Source: Candidatus Obscuribacterales bacterium
Lineage (GTDB): Bacteria > Cyanobacteriota > Vampirovibrionia > Obscuribacterales > Obscuribacteraceae
Direction: 5' to 3'
DNA: 64,000 nt
NCBI GenBank assembly: GCA_019752635.1
Contig: JAIELX010000033.1
Span: 62,001-126,000 of the forward strand
Program-made: the position numbers and the translations under genes
The notes under the pieces: generated by a model
Told to the model about the DNA's origin: nothing
Databases searched by the model: none
What the model saw: only the letters and a program-made list of their open reading frames with translations
Shown here: positions 52,834-61,819 of the stretch, piece by piece
How positions within the stretch are numbered: the first letter of the stretch is position 1
How the letters are laid out: each line of letters starts with the position of its first letter

Positions 52834-54387
52834 CTATTTAACCTGCAACTCGCGTCTGAGGTTCGGGGGGATAAACTTGATTGCCTCGCGGTGTTCTGCT
52901 GCCGCGAGCTTTTCATTGTTGGTTTTCTTGTAAGCCATTTCTTTCAGGAAATGAATGTTAGCCGTGCACTCTGTGATCATTCCTGTATCGGCTGGTCCTT
53001 CCAAAATGTCTTTTTTGCGCGGCAATTGTGGTTCCGGCTTTATTCCTGTAGCCATTTCAAACTGATCAAAACTGTCTGCGCCAGCGGTCACTTCCGCGTC
53101 ATTGACTGCGTTGCCAAACGGCTCCGGCTCGCACGGGGCCGGTCCAAACCCATTTAAACCCTGCACAACGGAGACCGGGGTTGCAGTGACCTTCGTGGCT
53201 TTTCGATATTGGTCTGATAGCACATAGTAGAGAACGCGTCCGCTTTCGGGTTGTCCATTCAAAGACTGCTCTAAACTGCGGTCGCCGAGCGCACCGCGGG
53301 CCATCGCTTTATACGCACTATCAAATCCCTCCGGCGAAGACAAGCAATTGCGAAACGCCTCCCTCGCAAGTTCCGGATGCCCGGTCCATTTTAGACAGGC
53401 GCCTCGCAGCAGGTGGAACATTGCGTTGGATTCTTGTTCGACACCATTCTTGATGAGGTTGTCGTACTCTTTCGCCGCCTCTTCATACTTGCCGCACTGG
53501 AAGTATAACGTAGCTATGTAGGTATCCGCGGAATGATCTCCCGTCAATTCAGCCACTGCACGTAACCAGGGAATGATGTCGGGCTGAAGATAGCTTCCAT
53601 CTCGCAAAGTGGCAAGAACCAAATTGCTCGAGCCTGAACCAATCCGGCCAAACTTGTAGCCCAATTTCTTAGCTTGCTTGATGCTAGTTTGCCACTTGGG
53701 GTCGTTGTTCAGTCCTTGCATTAACGCTAGTCCCGCCCAGTCGTCTGCATTGCCCCTGCGCGAAACAATGAGTTCCATGTCTGACTGACCAGAGTGAAGA
53801 TATTCGCCACCATTCTCCTGCGGAACCTGAAAGAACTGACAAAGTGCCACTCGACGAATGCGTAATTCCAAATTCTCCGGGTCACGCTTTATTCGGTCGC
53901 TCAATTCACCCCACATCGCGATTGTGCGCTCTTCTTCACCCTGGTAACCGCGTGAACCCTGGTAACAAGGTGAGTCGTAAGGGGCACCGGAAAGATACAG
54001 AATCTGAAGCTGGCGAACAAAATCCGAGTCCGGGAACGCCGCCGCTGCGGACCTAATCCCATTTTCCGCTACGAAATGAAATTTGCCTTCCTTGGAAAGA
54101 ATAGAAGAATACAGCATGCAAGCGAACGCGATTACTGCTCCCGCCGCAAAGGCGCACTTCACATAGGGCAAACGCCGCTCCAAGTCCAGCGTAGCGATTG
54201 CTGGACGAGTCTTCGACGCATTCCTCGATTGAGCAGCAGGGCGATTATTCTGCCGTCCGCGCGACTGCTCATGTTGCTCATTCCGACCTTTGTCCGAGCT
54301 TACACCGCCGTTCTGCGAAGCGACGACTAGAGTGGGTCCGACTCGTAAGTCTTCTATTTTGCAATCAGTTCCCGTTCTCTTGTTCAA
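52834..54387 (-). CDS. membrane-anchored TPR-like protein (paralogue B)
   Basis: A 517-residue relative of the gene at 49956-51482, with the same span (CAFAAGAVIAFACMLYSSIL), the same TPR region, and the same C-terminal block (KKDILEGPAD, MITECTANIHFLKEMA, IKFIPPNLRRELQ). Differences lie in the N terminus and in the linker before the C-terminal block. The frame opens at GTG 54393, but GGAGG with 5 nt spacing points to TTG 54387, matching paralogue A's TTG start. It is convergent with the vWA gene (8-bp gap). Confidence 0.75.
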   Translation of the reverse strand: MNKRTGTDCKIEDLRVGPTLVVASQNGGVSSDKGRNEQHEQSRGRQNNRPAAQSRNASKTRPAIATLDLERRLPYVKCAFAAGAVIAFACMLYSSILSKEGKFHFVAENGIRSAAAAFPDSDFVRQLQILYLSGAPYDSPCYQGSRGYQGEEERTIAMWGELSDRIKRDPENLELRIRRVALCQFFQVPQENGGEYLHSGQSDMELIVSRRGNADDWAGLALMQGLNNDPKWQTSIKQAKKLGYKFGRIGSGSSNLVLATLRDGSYLQPDIIPWLRAVAELTGDHSADTYIATLYFQCGKYEEAAKEYDNLIKNGVEQESNAMFHLLRGACLKWTGHPELAREAFRNCLSSPEGFDSAYKAMARGALGDRSLEQSLNGQPESGRVLYYVLSDQYRKATKVTATPVSVVQGLNGFGPAPCEPEPFGNAVNDAEVTAGADSFDQFEMATGIKPEPQLPRKKDILEGPADTGMITECTANIHFLKEMAYKKTNNEKLAAAEHREAIKFIPPNLRRELQVK

Positions 54388-54546
54388 GGGCACCTCCGCA
54401 ACTATTCCATTATCTGAGATAAACGTGGCATTCCTGTGTAACGTGAGCCCTCAAAATGCCCTTTAGGAGCGAACTCGGGGTCGCTCGCCGATCTCGGGCG
54501 CGGACAATTATTGACGAGAATCCTTTCCAAAATCTATCTGCGGAAG

Positions 54547-55065
54547 CTACGTCGAACGCAGGCGAAAGAAAACCGCAGCAATTGTGACGAGAAGCGCAAT
54601 TCCAAATGATATCGAGAGCAGAACACTAACGTCGCCACCAAACAAAGCCCGCACTCCAAATCCGAGCGCACCACCAAAGATGATACCGATGATAATCAGA
54701 GGGAGTTTCGCACTACGACTCAGACTAACCTTAACCTGATTGAGCTTTTCGACTACAACTACACCGAGTATCGCCGCCACCAATAAGGTGCTGCCCCCGT
54801 CACCCACAACTGCAGAGAAAATACTCAGCACAGCGAACGCAATGAAACTATACAGAATGGCGGCGCCATGAAGAGTAGCTCGGCTCCTCACGTTTTCCGA
54901 GAGTTGAGTCTTGGCTACCTTACCCTTTGCACCATTTGCGCAAAGCTTGCACAGCATCGATGTCGGCATCACAACCATACATTCTCTACAAATTCTGCTT
55001 CTGCAGTCAAAGCAAAAGAGATTCGATTCCGGGCATTGATGCGCATTGAATAGCATTTTCGTCAT
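54547..55065 (-). CDS. B-box-like zinc finger membrane protein
   Basis: A 172-residue protein. The N-terminal Cys/His cluster HQCPESNLFCFDCRSRICRECM...CKLC has B-box/zinc-ribbon spacing. Four hydrophobic spans follow (AAILYSFIAFAVLSIF; STLLVAAILGVVVVE; LIIIGIIFGGALGFGV; LLSISFGIALLVTIAAVFF). Such zinc-finger-plus-membrane proteins occur in bacteria, sometimes with rhomboid domains, which this lacks. The start is uncertain (ATG 55065, ATG 55056 or GTG 55077). It is divergent from the TPR-methyltransferase gene. Confidence 0.65.
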   Translation of the reverse strand: MTKMLFNAHQCPESNLFCFDCRSRICRECMVVMPTSMLCKLCANGAKGKVAKTQLSENVRSRATLHGAAILYSFIAFAVLSIFSAVVGDGGSTLLVAAILGVVVVEKLNQVKVSLSRSAKLPLIIIGIIFGGALGFGVRALFGGDVSVLLSISFGIALLVTIAAVFFRLRST

Positions 55066-55238
55066 CCATCTTGTCACTGAAAGTATAACCCGGAATTACC
55101 AGGTGACGGCGAAGCCGATCACTATCGTTCCCACAGCGTTTGCGCACTTTCACCCCGATTTGCGCAATATCACGTATTCCCGCGCCGACGCCCGGCGTAT
55201 AACCTTACCAGGTGGTCGCCGCCACAATGGGAAGGAAG

Positions 55239-57593
55239 ATGGATCTGTCCAGTGATTATGCGACAGCTGAGCTCCTGCGCACAGAACGGAGCCTGGCGAA
55301 CGAACTGCTAACTTCAACTGCGCATTCGCTTATTCAGTCACCGCTGAACGCGGTGGTCCAGATTGTAGACCGTGCTACCGGCTCAAACATTCTGCCGTCC
55401 GTGCAGATACTCGAAGCGCCTGATCCGCAAGAATTTTCGCCTACAAAATCACATTGGTATGCGCAGCAGTTTGGCAACGCACTGGGCATGACTGCTCACT
55501 TCTGCCTCATCAACAAATTAGCGCCGGGGAAAGGACTGCAAGCCGGCGAGCAATTAGCACTGGGTAATGGCTCGCGAATAGTCGGACGAGCAGCTGCGTT
55601 GGGTGGGCTCTATAGCGCGGCATGTGTGCCAACCGCCGAAACAGAGAAAGACTTTTGGACTGCCCGAGGGCGTGCAGGCGTTACAGGAGCGCTTGCATTT
55701 GCAACTCTAACTGCGTCATCGATGTCGTGGCGTGCCGCTGCGGATTCGATTTCTTCCTCCTCCGCACGCAACCTTCTCAAACACGAAGCGGTCGCTGGTG
55801 CGCTATCCGGCATCCCCGCAGGACTCGTCAGCGCCGACAGCCATTCGCTTTTGCAGGGAAAGGGTTTCGCGACCTCAGCGCAGCGGATCGAGTCCATGTA
55901 CGGATTTGCCGTAGTCGGTGGCGGGCTGGGTCTAGTTCATGCGACCGAGAATCGTCTAGGCAAGAACAAAATGCCCGCGCGCGCGACAGATCCGAAATCC
56001 GAAGTATTCGGGTCCCCTGACCGAGCGTTAAACCTTCCAGAAATAGTGCAGGACGCGCGTAAGCCGACAGGCACAGTAGCGGACCGGCTGGGTGAATCCG
56101 TCGACCAGGCGCAGCAAGCACTGCGGCAGCCGGAGATTGCCAGTTTGGTTCGAAAGTCGCAGGAGGCTTCTCGCCAAGTACTGAGGACGGCGGGTCTTGA
56201 GAAATCCGCAGGTTCATACGCCGAAGCTATCGAGAAGCTCATGCCGGAGCCGGACTATACTACTAAAGGTCCCGAGGAAGCTGTCGTTAAGGCGTTCGAT
56301 GTACTTGAGCGCACATTGGGTGGGAATCATCCAGACGTGCTCGCCACCATCGACGCCCTGGTAGCAAAGCACCACTTAACCGGTTCGGCATATTCCAGAC
56401 ACATGCTGCCGGTCCTCGAAACACTGGTTCGTGCGCGTACAAGTCAATTCGGCGCCAACTCGGCGGAAGCCGCGAATGCAGAGATAATGCTCGGTAGGCA
56501 CCACGAGTATTCCGGAAATTGGACCGAAGCTATTGATACCATGGGCAGAGCGGCAGATATTCGAGCACGGGTATTCGGACCAGAATCGGTGGAGCGAGCG
56601 CAGGTACTTGGTTGGAAAGGCGGGATACAGGACTACGTGGGCAGGCACGCCGAAGCGGAGCCCCTGCTGCGCGAAGCTCTCGACATCTACGAACAGCATG
56701 GTGTCGCTGACAGCAACGCAGATGCGGCCGCCGTGATGGCCAGCCTGTCCGACGCCATGTTCCGCACTAATCAAAGAGCCGCAGGCGAAGCTATGGCGTG
56801 GCGCACCATAGATAGTGCAGGACGATTACCCGATGTACAAGCCACACTTAACAAGGCAATGCGCGTTCTCGCTGACATTCATTTGTTCGAAGGAAAAGTG
56901 CAAGATGCGGTTACTCTATATAATCGCGCCAATAAGTACGCCGATACTCGCCTGCGCACTTTCACCAGCGCCGCGAGGGAGCGTAGCCACCTGACCGGAG
57001 AGCAGTCCGTTTGGAACGAACTAGAACCTGGTTATAATCCTTATCTTGACGCCTTCGATCAAATCAATTCATCGCCCGTTTGGTCAGTTCGTCAGCCAAG
57101 GCTCGTACTGACGGATAAGTACTCGTGGTCAGTACCCAATGAGGCGGCCCTGAATAAGATTGCGTCGTTCGGCCCTGTGGTAGAAGTTGGCGCAGGTACT
57201 GGTTACTGGTCTGCGCTCCTACGTCTCCGTGGTGTCGATGTGGTGGCATACGACGCGCATCCTATCGAGAGCGGGACATCATCATTTCACCCGAGAGCCG
57301 AACAGAGCTGGACAAACATAGCGCAAGGATCAGAAACCAGCGCGGCCAGGCATGGTGATCGAACGCTGTTTCTATCCTGGCCACCGGGCGGCGAACCCAT
57401 GGCGGCGAACACGCTATCGAGCTTTACAGGCAAGAGACTGGCGTATGTCGGCGAAGGCAGAGGAGGCGTAACTGGCGATGCACGGTTCCACGACCTGCTG
57501 GATACACAATGGTCACTAGTAGATACAGTCGAGATTCCGCAGTGGAAAGGCAGATCCGACGCACTGCATATCTACGAACGCAATCCCAATTGA
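55239..57593 (+). CDS. TPR protein fused to a SAM-dependent methyltransferase-like domain
   Basis: A 784-residue protein. Residues 1-245 are Ala/Gly/Ser-rich and partly hydrophobic (GALAFATLTASSMSW; AVVGGGLGLVH), with no known family. Residues ~340-580 are kinesin-light-chain-type TPRs (LGGNHPDVLATIDAL; AEPLLREALDIYE). Residues ~640-784 resemble a Rossmann methyltransferase: VVEVGAGTGYWSALLRLRGVDVVAYDAHP gives motif I and the acidic end of strand 2, LFLSWPP may be motif IV, and WSLVDTVEIPQWKGRSD the C-terminal strands. The fusion order is unusual. GGGAAGG lies before ATG 55239; ATG 55227 is an alternative. Substrate unknown. Confidence 0.75.
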   Translation: MDLSSDYATAELLRTERSLANELLTSTAHSLIQSPLNAVVQIVDRATGSNILPSVQILEAPDPQEFSPTKSHWYAQQFGNALGMTAHFCLINKLAPGKGLQAGEQLALGNGSRIVGRAAALGGLYSAACVPTAETEKDFWTARGRAGVTGALAFATLTASSMSWRAAADSISSSSARNLLKHEAVAGALSGIPAGLVSADSHSLLQGKGFATSAQRIESMYGFAVVGGGLGLVHATENRLGKNKMPARATDPKSEVFGSPDRALNLPEIVQDARKPTGTVADRLGESVDQAQQALRQPEIASLVRKSQEASRQVLRTAGLEKSAGSYAEAIEKLMPEPDYTTKGPEEAVVKAFDVLERTLGGNHPDVLATIDALVAKHHLTGSAYSRHMLPVLETLVRARTSQFGANSAEAANAEIMLGRHHEYSGNWTEAIDTMGRAADIRARVFGPESVERAQVLGWKGGIQDYVGRHAEAEPLLREALDIYEQHGVADSNADAAAVMASLSDAMFRTNQRAAGEAMAWRTIDSAGRLPDVQATLNKAMRVLADIHLFEGKVQDAVTLYNRANKYADTRLRTFTSAARERSHLTGEQSVWNELEPGYNPYLDAFDQINSSPVWSVRQPRLVLTDKYSWSVPNEAALNKIASFGPVVEVGAGTGYWSALLRLRGVDVVAYDAHPIESGTSSFHPRAEQSWTNIAQGSETSAARHGDRTLFLSWPPGGEPMAANTLSSFTGKRLAYVGEGRGGVTGDARFHDLLDTQWSLVDTVEIPQWKGRSDALHIYERNPN

Positions 57594-57749
57594 AGTGTAG
57601 CATCACAAAAAATTCACAACGTCACAGGTAGGCTTTGGGCATCGAAAGCAACATCCATGGACCTGGCTGCAGCCAGCCCGGAGGATTGGTCCATAGTCCC
57701 TTGGGGGTATGCAGTACTAGCAGCGCTCGCGGTCAAAACTGAAGCTACA

Positions 57750-59518
57750 ATGACAAAACAGACTACTACCGACACTCCAACCAAAGTGGTGTTTTGGCCC
57801 TCCCCGCAAGATTATTGCGAGGCTCTACAAACCCCGCAAGAGTCCTTCGCTTGTCCGAATCTACGGGCGGGCGAGAGCGAGCTGGATAACCTGGGACTTC
57901 CTCGCCCTATTTCAGGCGGCTTCGCCTCGGTCTACAAAGTCATCACTGCCAGCGAGCCGCTGGCAGTGCGATGTTTCTTAGTCAAGAGAGCAGATCAACA
58001 AAAGCGCTATCGCCTGATCTCCGAGCACCTCAAGTCAAATCCCATTCCTTACACAGTGGACTTCGACTACATTGCCGAGGGCCTCAAAGTCGGAAATTCC
58101 TGGTTCCCGATAGTCAAAATGAGCTGGACTATGACGGCATGTTTGTTTCATCAATGAGCGGCATGCAGTCATGTGAGTTGGGGCATTCCCACTACCAGCA
58201 TCCAAAGCGCTCCAGTGAGCACTTCGATGCGAACCTGGACAATTTTTCTGCGCTGACTATCTTCACCACTCTCAAGGCTATTGAGGCAGCCCCCGAACTT
58301 GTCGAAAGGCTCGATGCTCTCAATGAGTGCTCGCTGTTCCGCGCCAGTGACTTCAAGGACCCGCTGTCTTCACGAGCCTTTCACGCACTTGAGAGGCTCG
58401 AAAACGAGGAACTCAGCAAGTTGAGCCAACTTGTACGCCAGTATCTAGAAAAGGACCCTGGAGTGGTGCCAACGTTAACCGACTTACCATCGGAGCCCGA
58501 TGAATCCATATTTTCGTTAAGTACGATCAGCACAGATTTGTTGTCTGCCGATTTTCTCAATACGAATCTGAATGAAGGTGAAAGTCTTGCGCAGTGGTCG
58601 GAACAAGCCAAACCTGCTTCAGCTTCGGATGTAGAGACAGAACCAGCGCAGTCGCAGACAAACCGCCAAAAGCAAGGACACACTCCAGCACCGCCGACGG
58701 TTCTGCCACGCTCTGCCAAACTACGTGGCATTACAATCGTCATCTTTATGACTGTATGGCTGGGCATCCTTGTAAGTATTTTCGTCGGCTCATTTCTGCC
58801 ACCAGACTATACCAAACTACCTTCGCGGTTCGAGGAAGTTTTCTACACACCACTACAGAGCGCGATAGTTACCGACTACGCCAAGTCCAAACGAGAGCAA
58901 TATGAGTTCACGGTAGAATCTCGAGAACCGTTAGGGATAAGACATTTGCAAGCCTATAAAAAAGAGTCCGTGAAGGGCAGCGGAGCTCTGCACTGGGCTC
59001 GAACCGCACTTTTCATGGAGCGTCTTGGTGGAAACATATCAATCGCATTGAATGAGAATGGCACGAAAGCACACGTAGAGGTCGCGAAACCGCAAATTTT
59101 TGCTACTTCGCGTGATGGAGAAAACATTTCAAATCTAATCCGTTTGCCGTGGCCAAATCAACTCGTAGCTATGGATGAGGTATCGAGTAGGCAATGGATT
59201 CAGAATGAAGAGGACAGGGAAACAAAGTTATACGATTTCTGCTTTTCACGCTGTAAATCCATAAACCCGGCAGACCTGAGTCCAGCTGAGTTCGCCAAGA
59301 GAATTCATGAATACCTTGACCAAGTAGGTTCGCTGACAGGTGAGCATCCTAAGAACTATAGCGGACCGGAGTATCTATTGGAACTTGTAATACAGGACCG
59401 CTCGCTCTCCAACGAACAGATCAAAGTACTTGAGCAGATTTCCAGAGAGCTAGCCGCTGCTTATGCGGAGAAGCGGCAACGGCTCAAAATAATCGTGCCT
59501 GTGAAATATGGTTTCTGA
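57750..59518 (+). pseudogene. YegI-like protein kinase, copy 1, with internal deletion
   Basis: Homologous end to end with the next gene (59588-61576). The start (MTKQTTTDTPTKVVFWPSPQ) and nucleotide-binding lobe (PISGGFASVYKVI) are intact up to WFPIVKM. At about 58121 the sequence jumps straight to the part coding DYDGMFVSSMSGMQSC, so about 181 bp present in copy 2 are missing. The loss removes the catalytic loop HGDLQHGN and shifts the frame; a stop follows at 58157. The remaining 3' part stays open to 59518, including the membrane span (GITIVIFMTVWLGILVSIFVG) and C-terminal domain. Kinase activity cannot be retained. Confidence 0.8.
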
Positions 59519-59587
59519 TTGTTGATGTTTCACATTCATGAATTCCGCCGCGCCATTCGATGAAGAAACTGCCCAGAGAAGCCGATA

Positions 59588-61576
59588 GTGACAGAACAGA
59601 CAAGGATAGATACTCTAGCTAAAGTGGTGTTTTGGCCCTCCCCGCAAGATTATTGCGAGGCGCTGCAAACACCACAGGAATCCCTCTCTTGCCCGGAACT
59701 AAAGGCGGGAGAGATCGAACTCGATAACATGGGTCTTCCGCGTCCAATTTCGGGTGGATTTGCATCTGTCTACAAAGTGGTCACGGCAAACGCAGAGCGG
59801 GCAATCAGGTGCTTCTTGCTCAAAAGGGCTGACCAACATGAGCGTTACACTCTAATCTCCGAGCACATCAATTCTAATCCGCTGCCCTACACGGTGGACT
59901 TTGATTACATTGCAGATGGCATAAAGGTCGCAAACTCCTGGTTCCCAATTGTCGATATGGATTGGGTCCAAGGAGAAACCCTTGATCAATATCTGCGAAC
60001 TCATTATCAAGACACCGCAATAGTTAGCGAATTGCTCAATCAGTTTGTGGAAATGATGAAGGCTCTACGGAGTGCTGGTATCGCCCACGGTGATCTGCAG
60101 CACGGGAATATTCTGGTGATGCAGGATCGCTCGCTCAAGCTCGTAGACTATGACGGCATGTTCGTTTCGTCAATGAGCGGCATGCAGTCGTGTGAGTTGG
60201 GGCATCGCAACTATCAGCATCCAATGCGCACGAGTGCTCACTTCGACAAAGACCTGGACAATTTCTCCGCGCTGACAATCTTCACCACACTCAAGGCTAT
60301 TGAGGCTGACCCCAAACTAGTCGACAGGCTCGATGCTCTGAATGAATGCTCACTTTTTCGCGCCAGTGACTTCAAAGACCCGCTTGCCTCCAAAGCGTTT
60401 CACGTACTTGAGCGGCACAAAAACGAGGAACTCGGCAAGTTGAGCCGTCTTATCCGTCAGTATCTGGAGAAGGACCCTAGCGAGGTGCCTGCGCTAGCAG
60501 ACTTACCATCCGAACCTGATGAATACATATTTTCCCTCAGTACGATCAGCGCAGATTTATTATCGCCCGATTTTCTCTATGCCGAGCAGGGCGACGAGGG
60601 AACTCTCGCAGAGGAGCTCGTACAAGCAGAAACGGAACTACAAACTGCGACAAACTTAGAGAAAACTACAGACCAGGCGACGCCGCTATTTCCAGGTTCT
60701 CTACTAAACGCTCGCCCGGTTCAGTCCAAAGCGGGTACGCTCTCGTCCAATGTAGCTGGCACCCTAATCTTGCTCGCTATGATTGTCTGGGTCGGAATGA
60801 TGATAAGTCTTTCCGTCACTCCGTTTATACCCGCCGATCGCAGCGAACTGCCGCTCCAATTCGGGCAAGTTTTCACCACGCCTCTTCGGACCGCTAAAGT
60901 GCTCGACTACTCCAAATCCAAGGGAATGCAAAAGTCCTACGAGTTCACGGTAGAGTCTGCGGAACCATTGAAGATAAGGGATGAGCAAGATTACAGATCA
61001 AGGGCAGTAAACGGCGCAGGTAATGTCTACTGGGCCCGGACCGCATTCTTCAGGGATCGTCTCAGTGGAAACATCTCGATCCTGATGGATTCTACAGGAA
61101 CAAAAGCTCACGTCGACATAGCGAAGCCGGCGTTATTTGCAGTTACGCGAGATGGGGTAAATCTCGACAGGGCGATGAACTTGGCAGACTCCGGCAATAT
61201 TACAGTAGTTGAAAAGTCATTCAATGATCAATTCTACGAAGAGGACGAGGCAAAGGGATTAACGGTGGACCACTCCGGCGTTTCACTCTGCAAAAGTATC
61301 GACCCGAAAACGCTGAATTCCGCGGAGTTCGAGAGCGAAATCCGCAGCTACATTCGAAAACTACAATCGGCTCCTGTTGATCGTGAATCGTTATCTCATC
61401 CACGCTATGTTTTGAAACTTGTTATACCGGATCGCTCTTTGTCAAACGACCAAATCAAGGTGCTTGAGAACATTTCGGCGGAATTGAACGCTGCAGCCCC
61501 GGACAAACCGCGCCCGGACGCACATCAACACCAATTGTGGCTCCATGTGATTGTGCCAGTAGAATCTGCCTACTAA
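59588..61576 (+). CDS. YegI-like protein kinase with membrane span (copy 2)
   Basis: A 662-residue kinase of the YegI-type group. The kinase domain (about residues 35-325) has GGFASVYKVV, the lysine in RCFLLKRAD, the catalytic loop HGDLQHGNILV, the DFG-equivalent LVDYDGMFV, and the family motif ELGHRNYQHPMR...LDNFSALTIF. One membrane span (LILLAMIVWVGMMISLSV, about residues 393-412) divides it from a ~250-residue C-terminal domain, not recognised, that ends with LVIPDRSLSNDQIKVLEN. Start is GTG 59588; no strong ribosome-binding site. Its relatives in other bacteria often sit beside phosphatase or vWA genes; here a vWA gene is ~7 kb away. Confidence 0.85.
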   Translation: MTEQTRIDTLAKVVFWPSPQDYCEALQTPQESLSCPELKAGEIELDNMGLPRPISGGFASVYKVVTANAERAIRCFLLKRADQHERYTLISEHINSNPLPYTVDFDYIADGIKVANSWFPIVDMDWVQGETLDQYLRTHYQDTAIVSELLNQFVEMMKALRSAGIAHGDLQHGNILVMQDRSLKLVDYDGMFVSSMSGMQSCELGHRNYQHPMRTSAHFDKDLDNFSALTIFTTLKAIEADPKLVDRLDALNECSLFRASDFKDPLASKAFHVLERHKNEELGKLSRLIRQYLEKDPSEVPALADLPSEPDEYIFSLSTISADLLSPDFLYAEQGDEGTLAEELVQAETELQTATNLEKTTDQATPLFPGSLLNARPVQSKAGTLSSNVAGTLILLAMIVWVGMMISLSVTPFIPADRSELPLQFGQVFTTPLRTAKVLDYSKSKGMQKSYEFTVESAEPLKIRDEQDYRSRAVNGAGNVYWARTAFFRDRLSGNISILMDSTGTKAHVDIAKPALFAVTRDGVNLDRAMNLADSGNITVVEKSFNDQFYEEDEAKGLTVDHSGVSLCKSIDPKTLNSAEFESEIRSYIRKLQSAPVDRESLSHPRYVLKLVIPDRSLSNDQIKVLENISAELNAAAPDKPRPDAHQHQLWLHVIVPVESAY

Positions 61577-61666
61577 ATGCGTAATATGCCGAAAATATCG
61601 GTTCTTGAGGTCGAGGGTTAACTACCCGATTTGCAAACAGGACCACTGATCGCTTCATTTGCCAGC

Positions 61667-61706
61667 CTCCAGACTATCTCATGATCGCTCATGAGATAGT
61701 CTGGAG
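61667..61706. terminator. 18-bp perfect hairpin between convergent genes
   Basis: CTCCAGACTATCTCATGA (61667-61684), loop TCGC, then its exact complement (61689-61706). It lies in the 243-bp gap between the kinase and P450 genes, which converge, so a bidirectional terminator or mRNA-end stabiliser is the simplest role. No T-tract follows on either side. Confidence 0.6.
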
Positions 61707-61819
61707 ACATTGATCACCGCGCGGTAACGAACCGTCCCTGTCCTGAAACTCACATACAGTGAAAGTCGAATTATTTGTATCGGTGAGATTCGCATATGCA
61801 GAGCGATGACCTGATTTTC

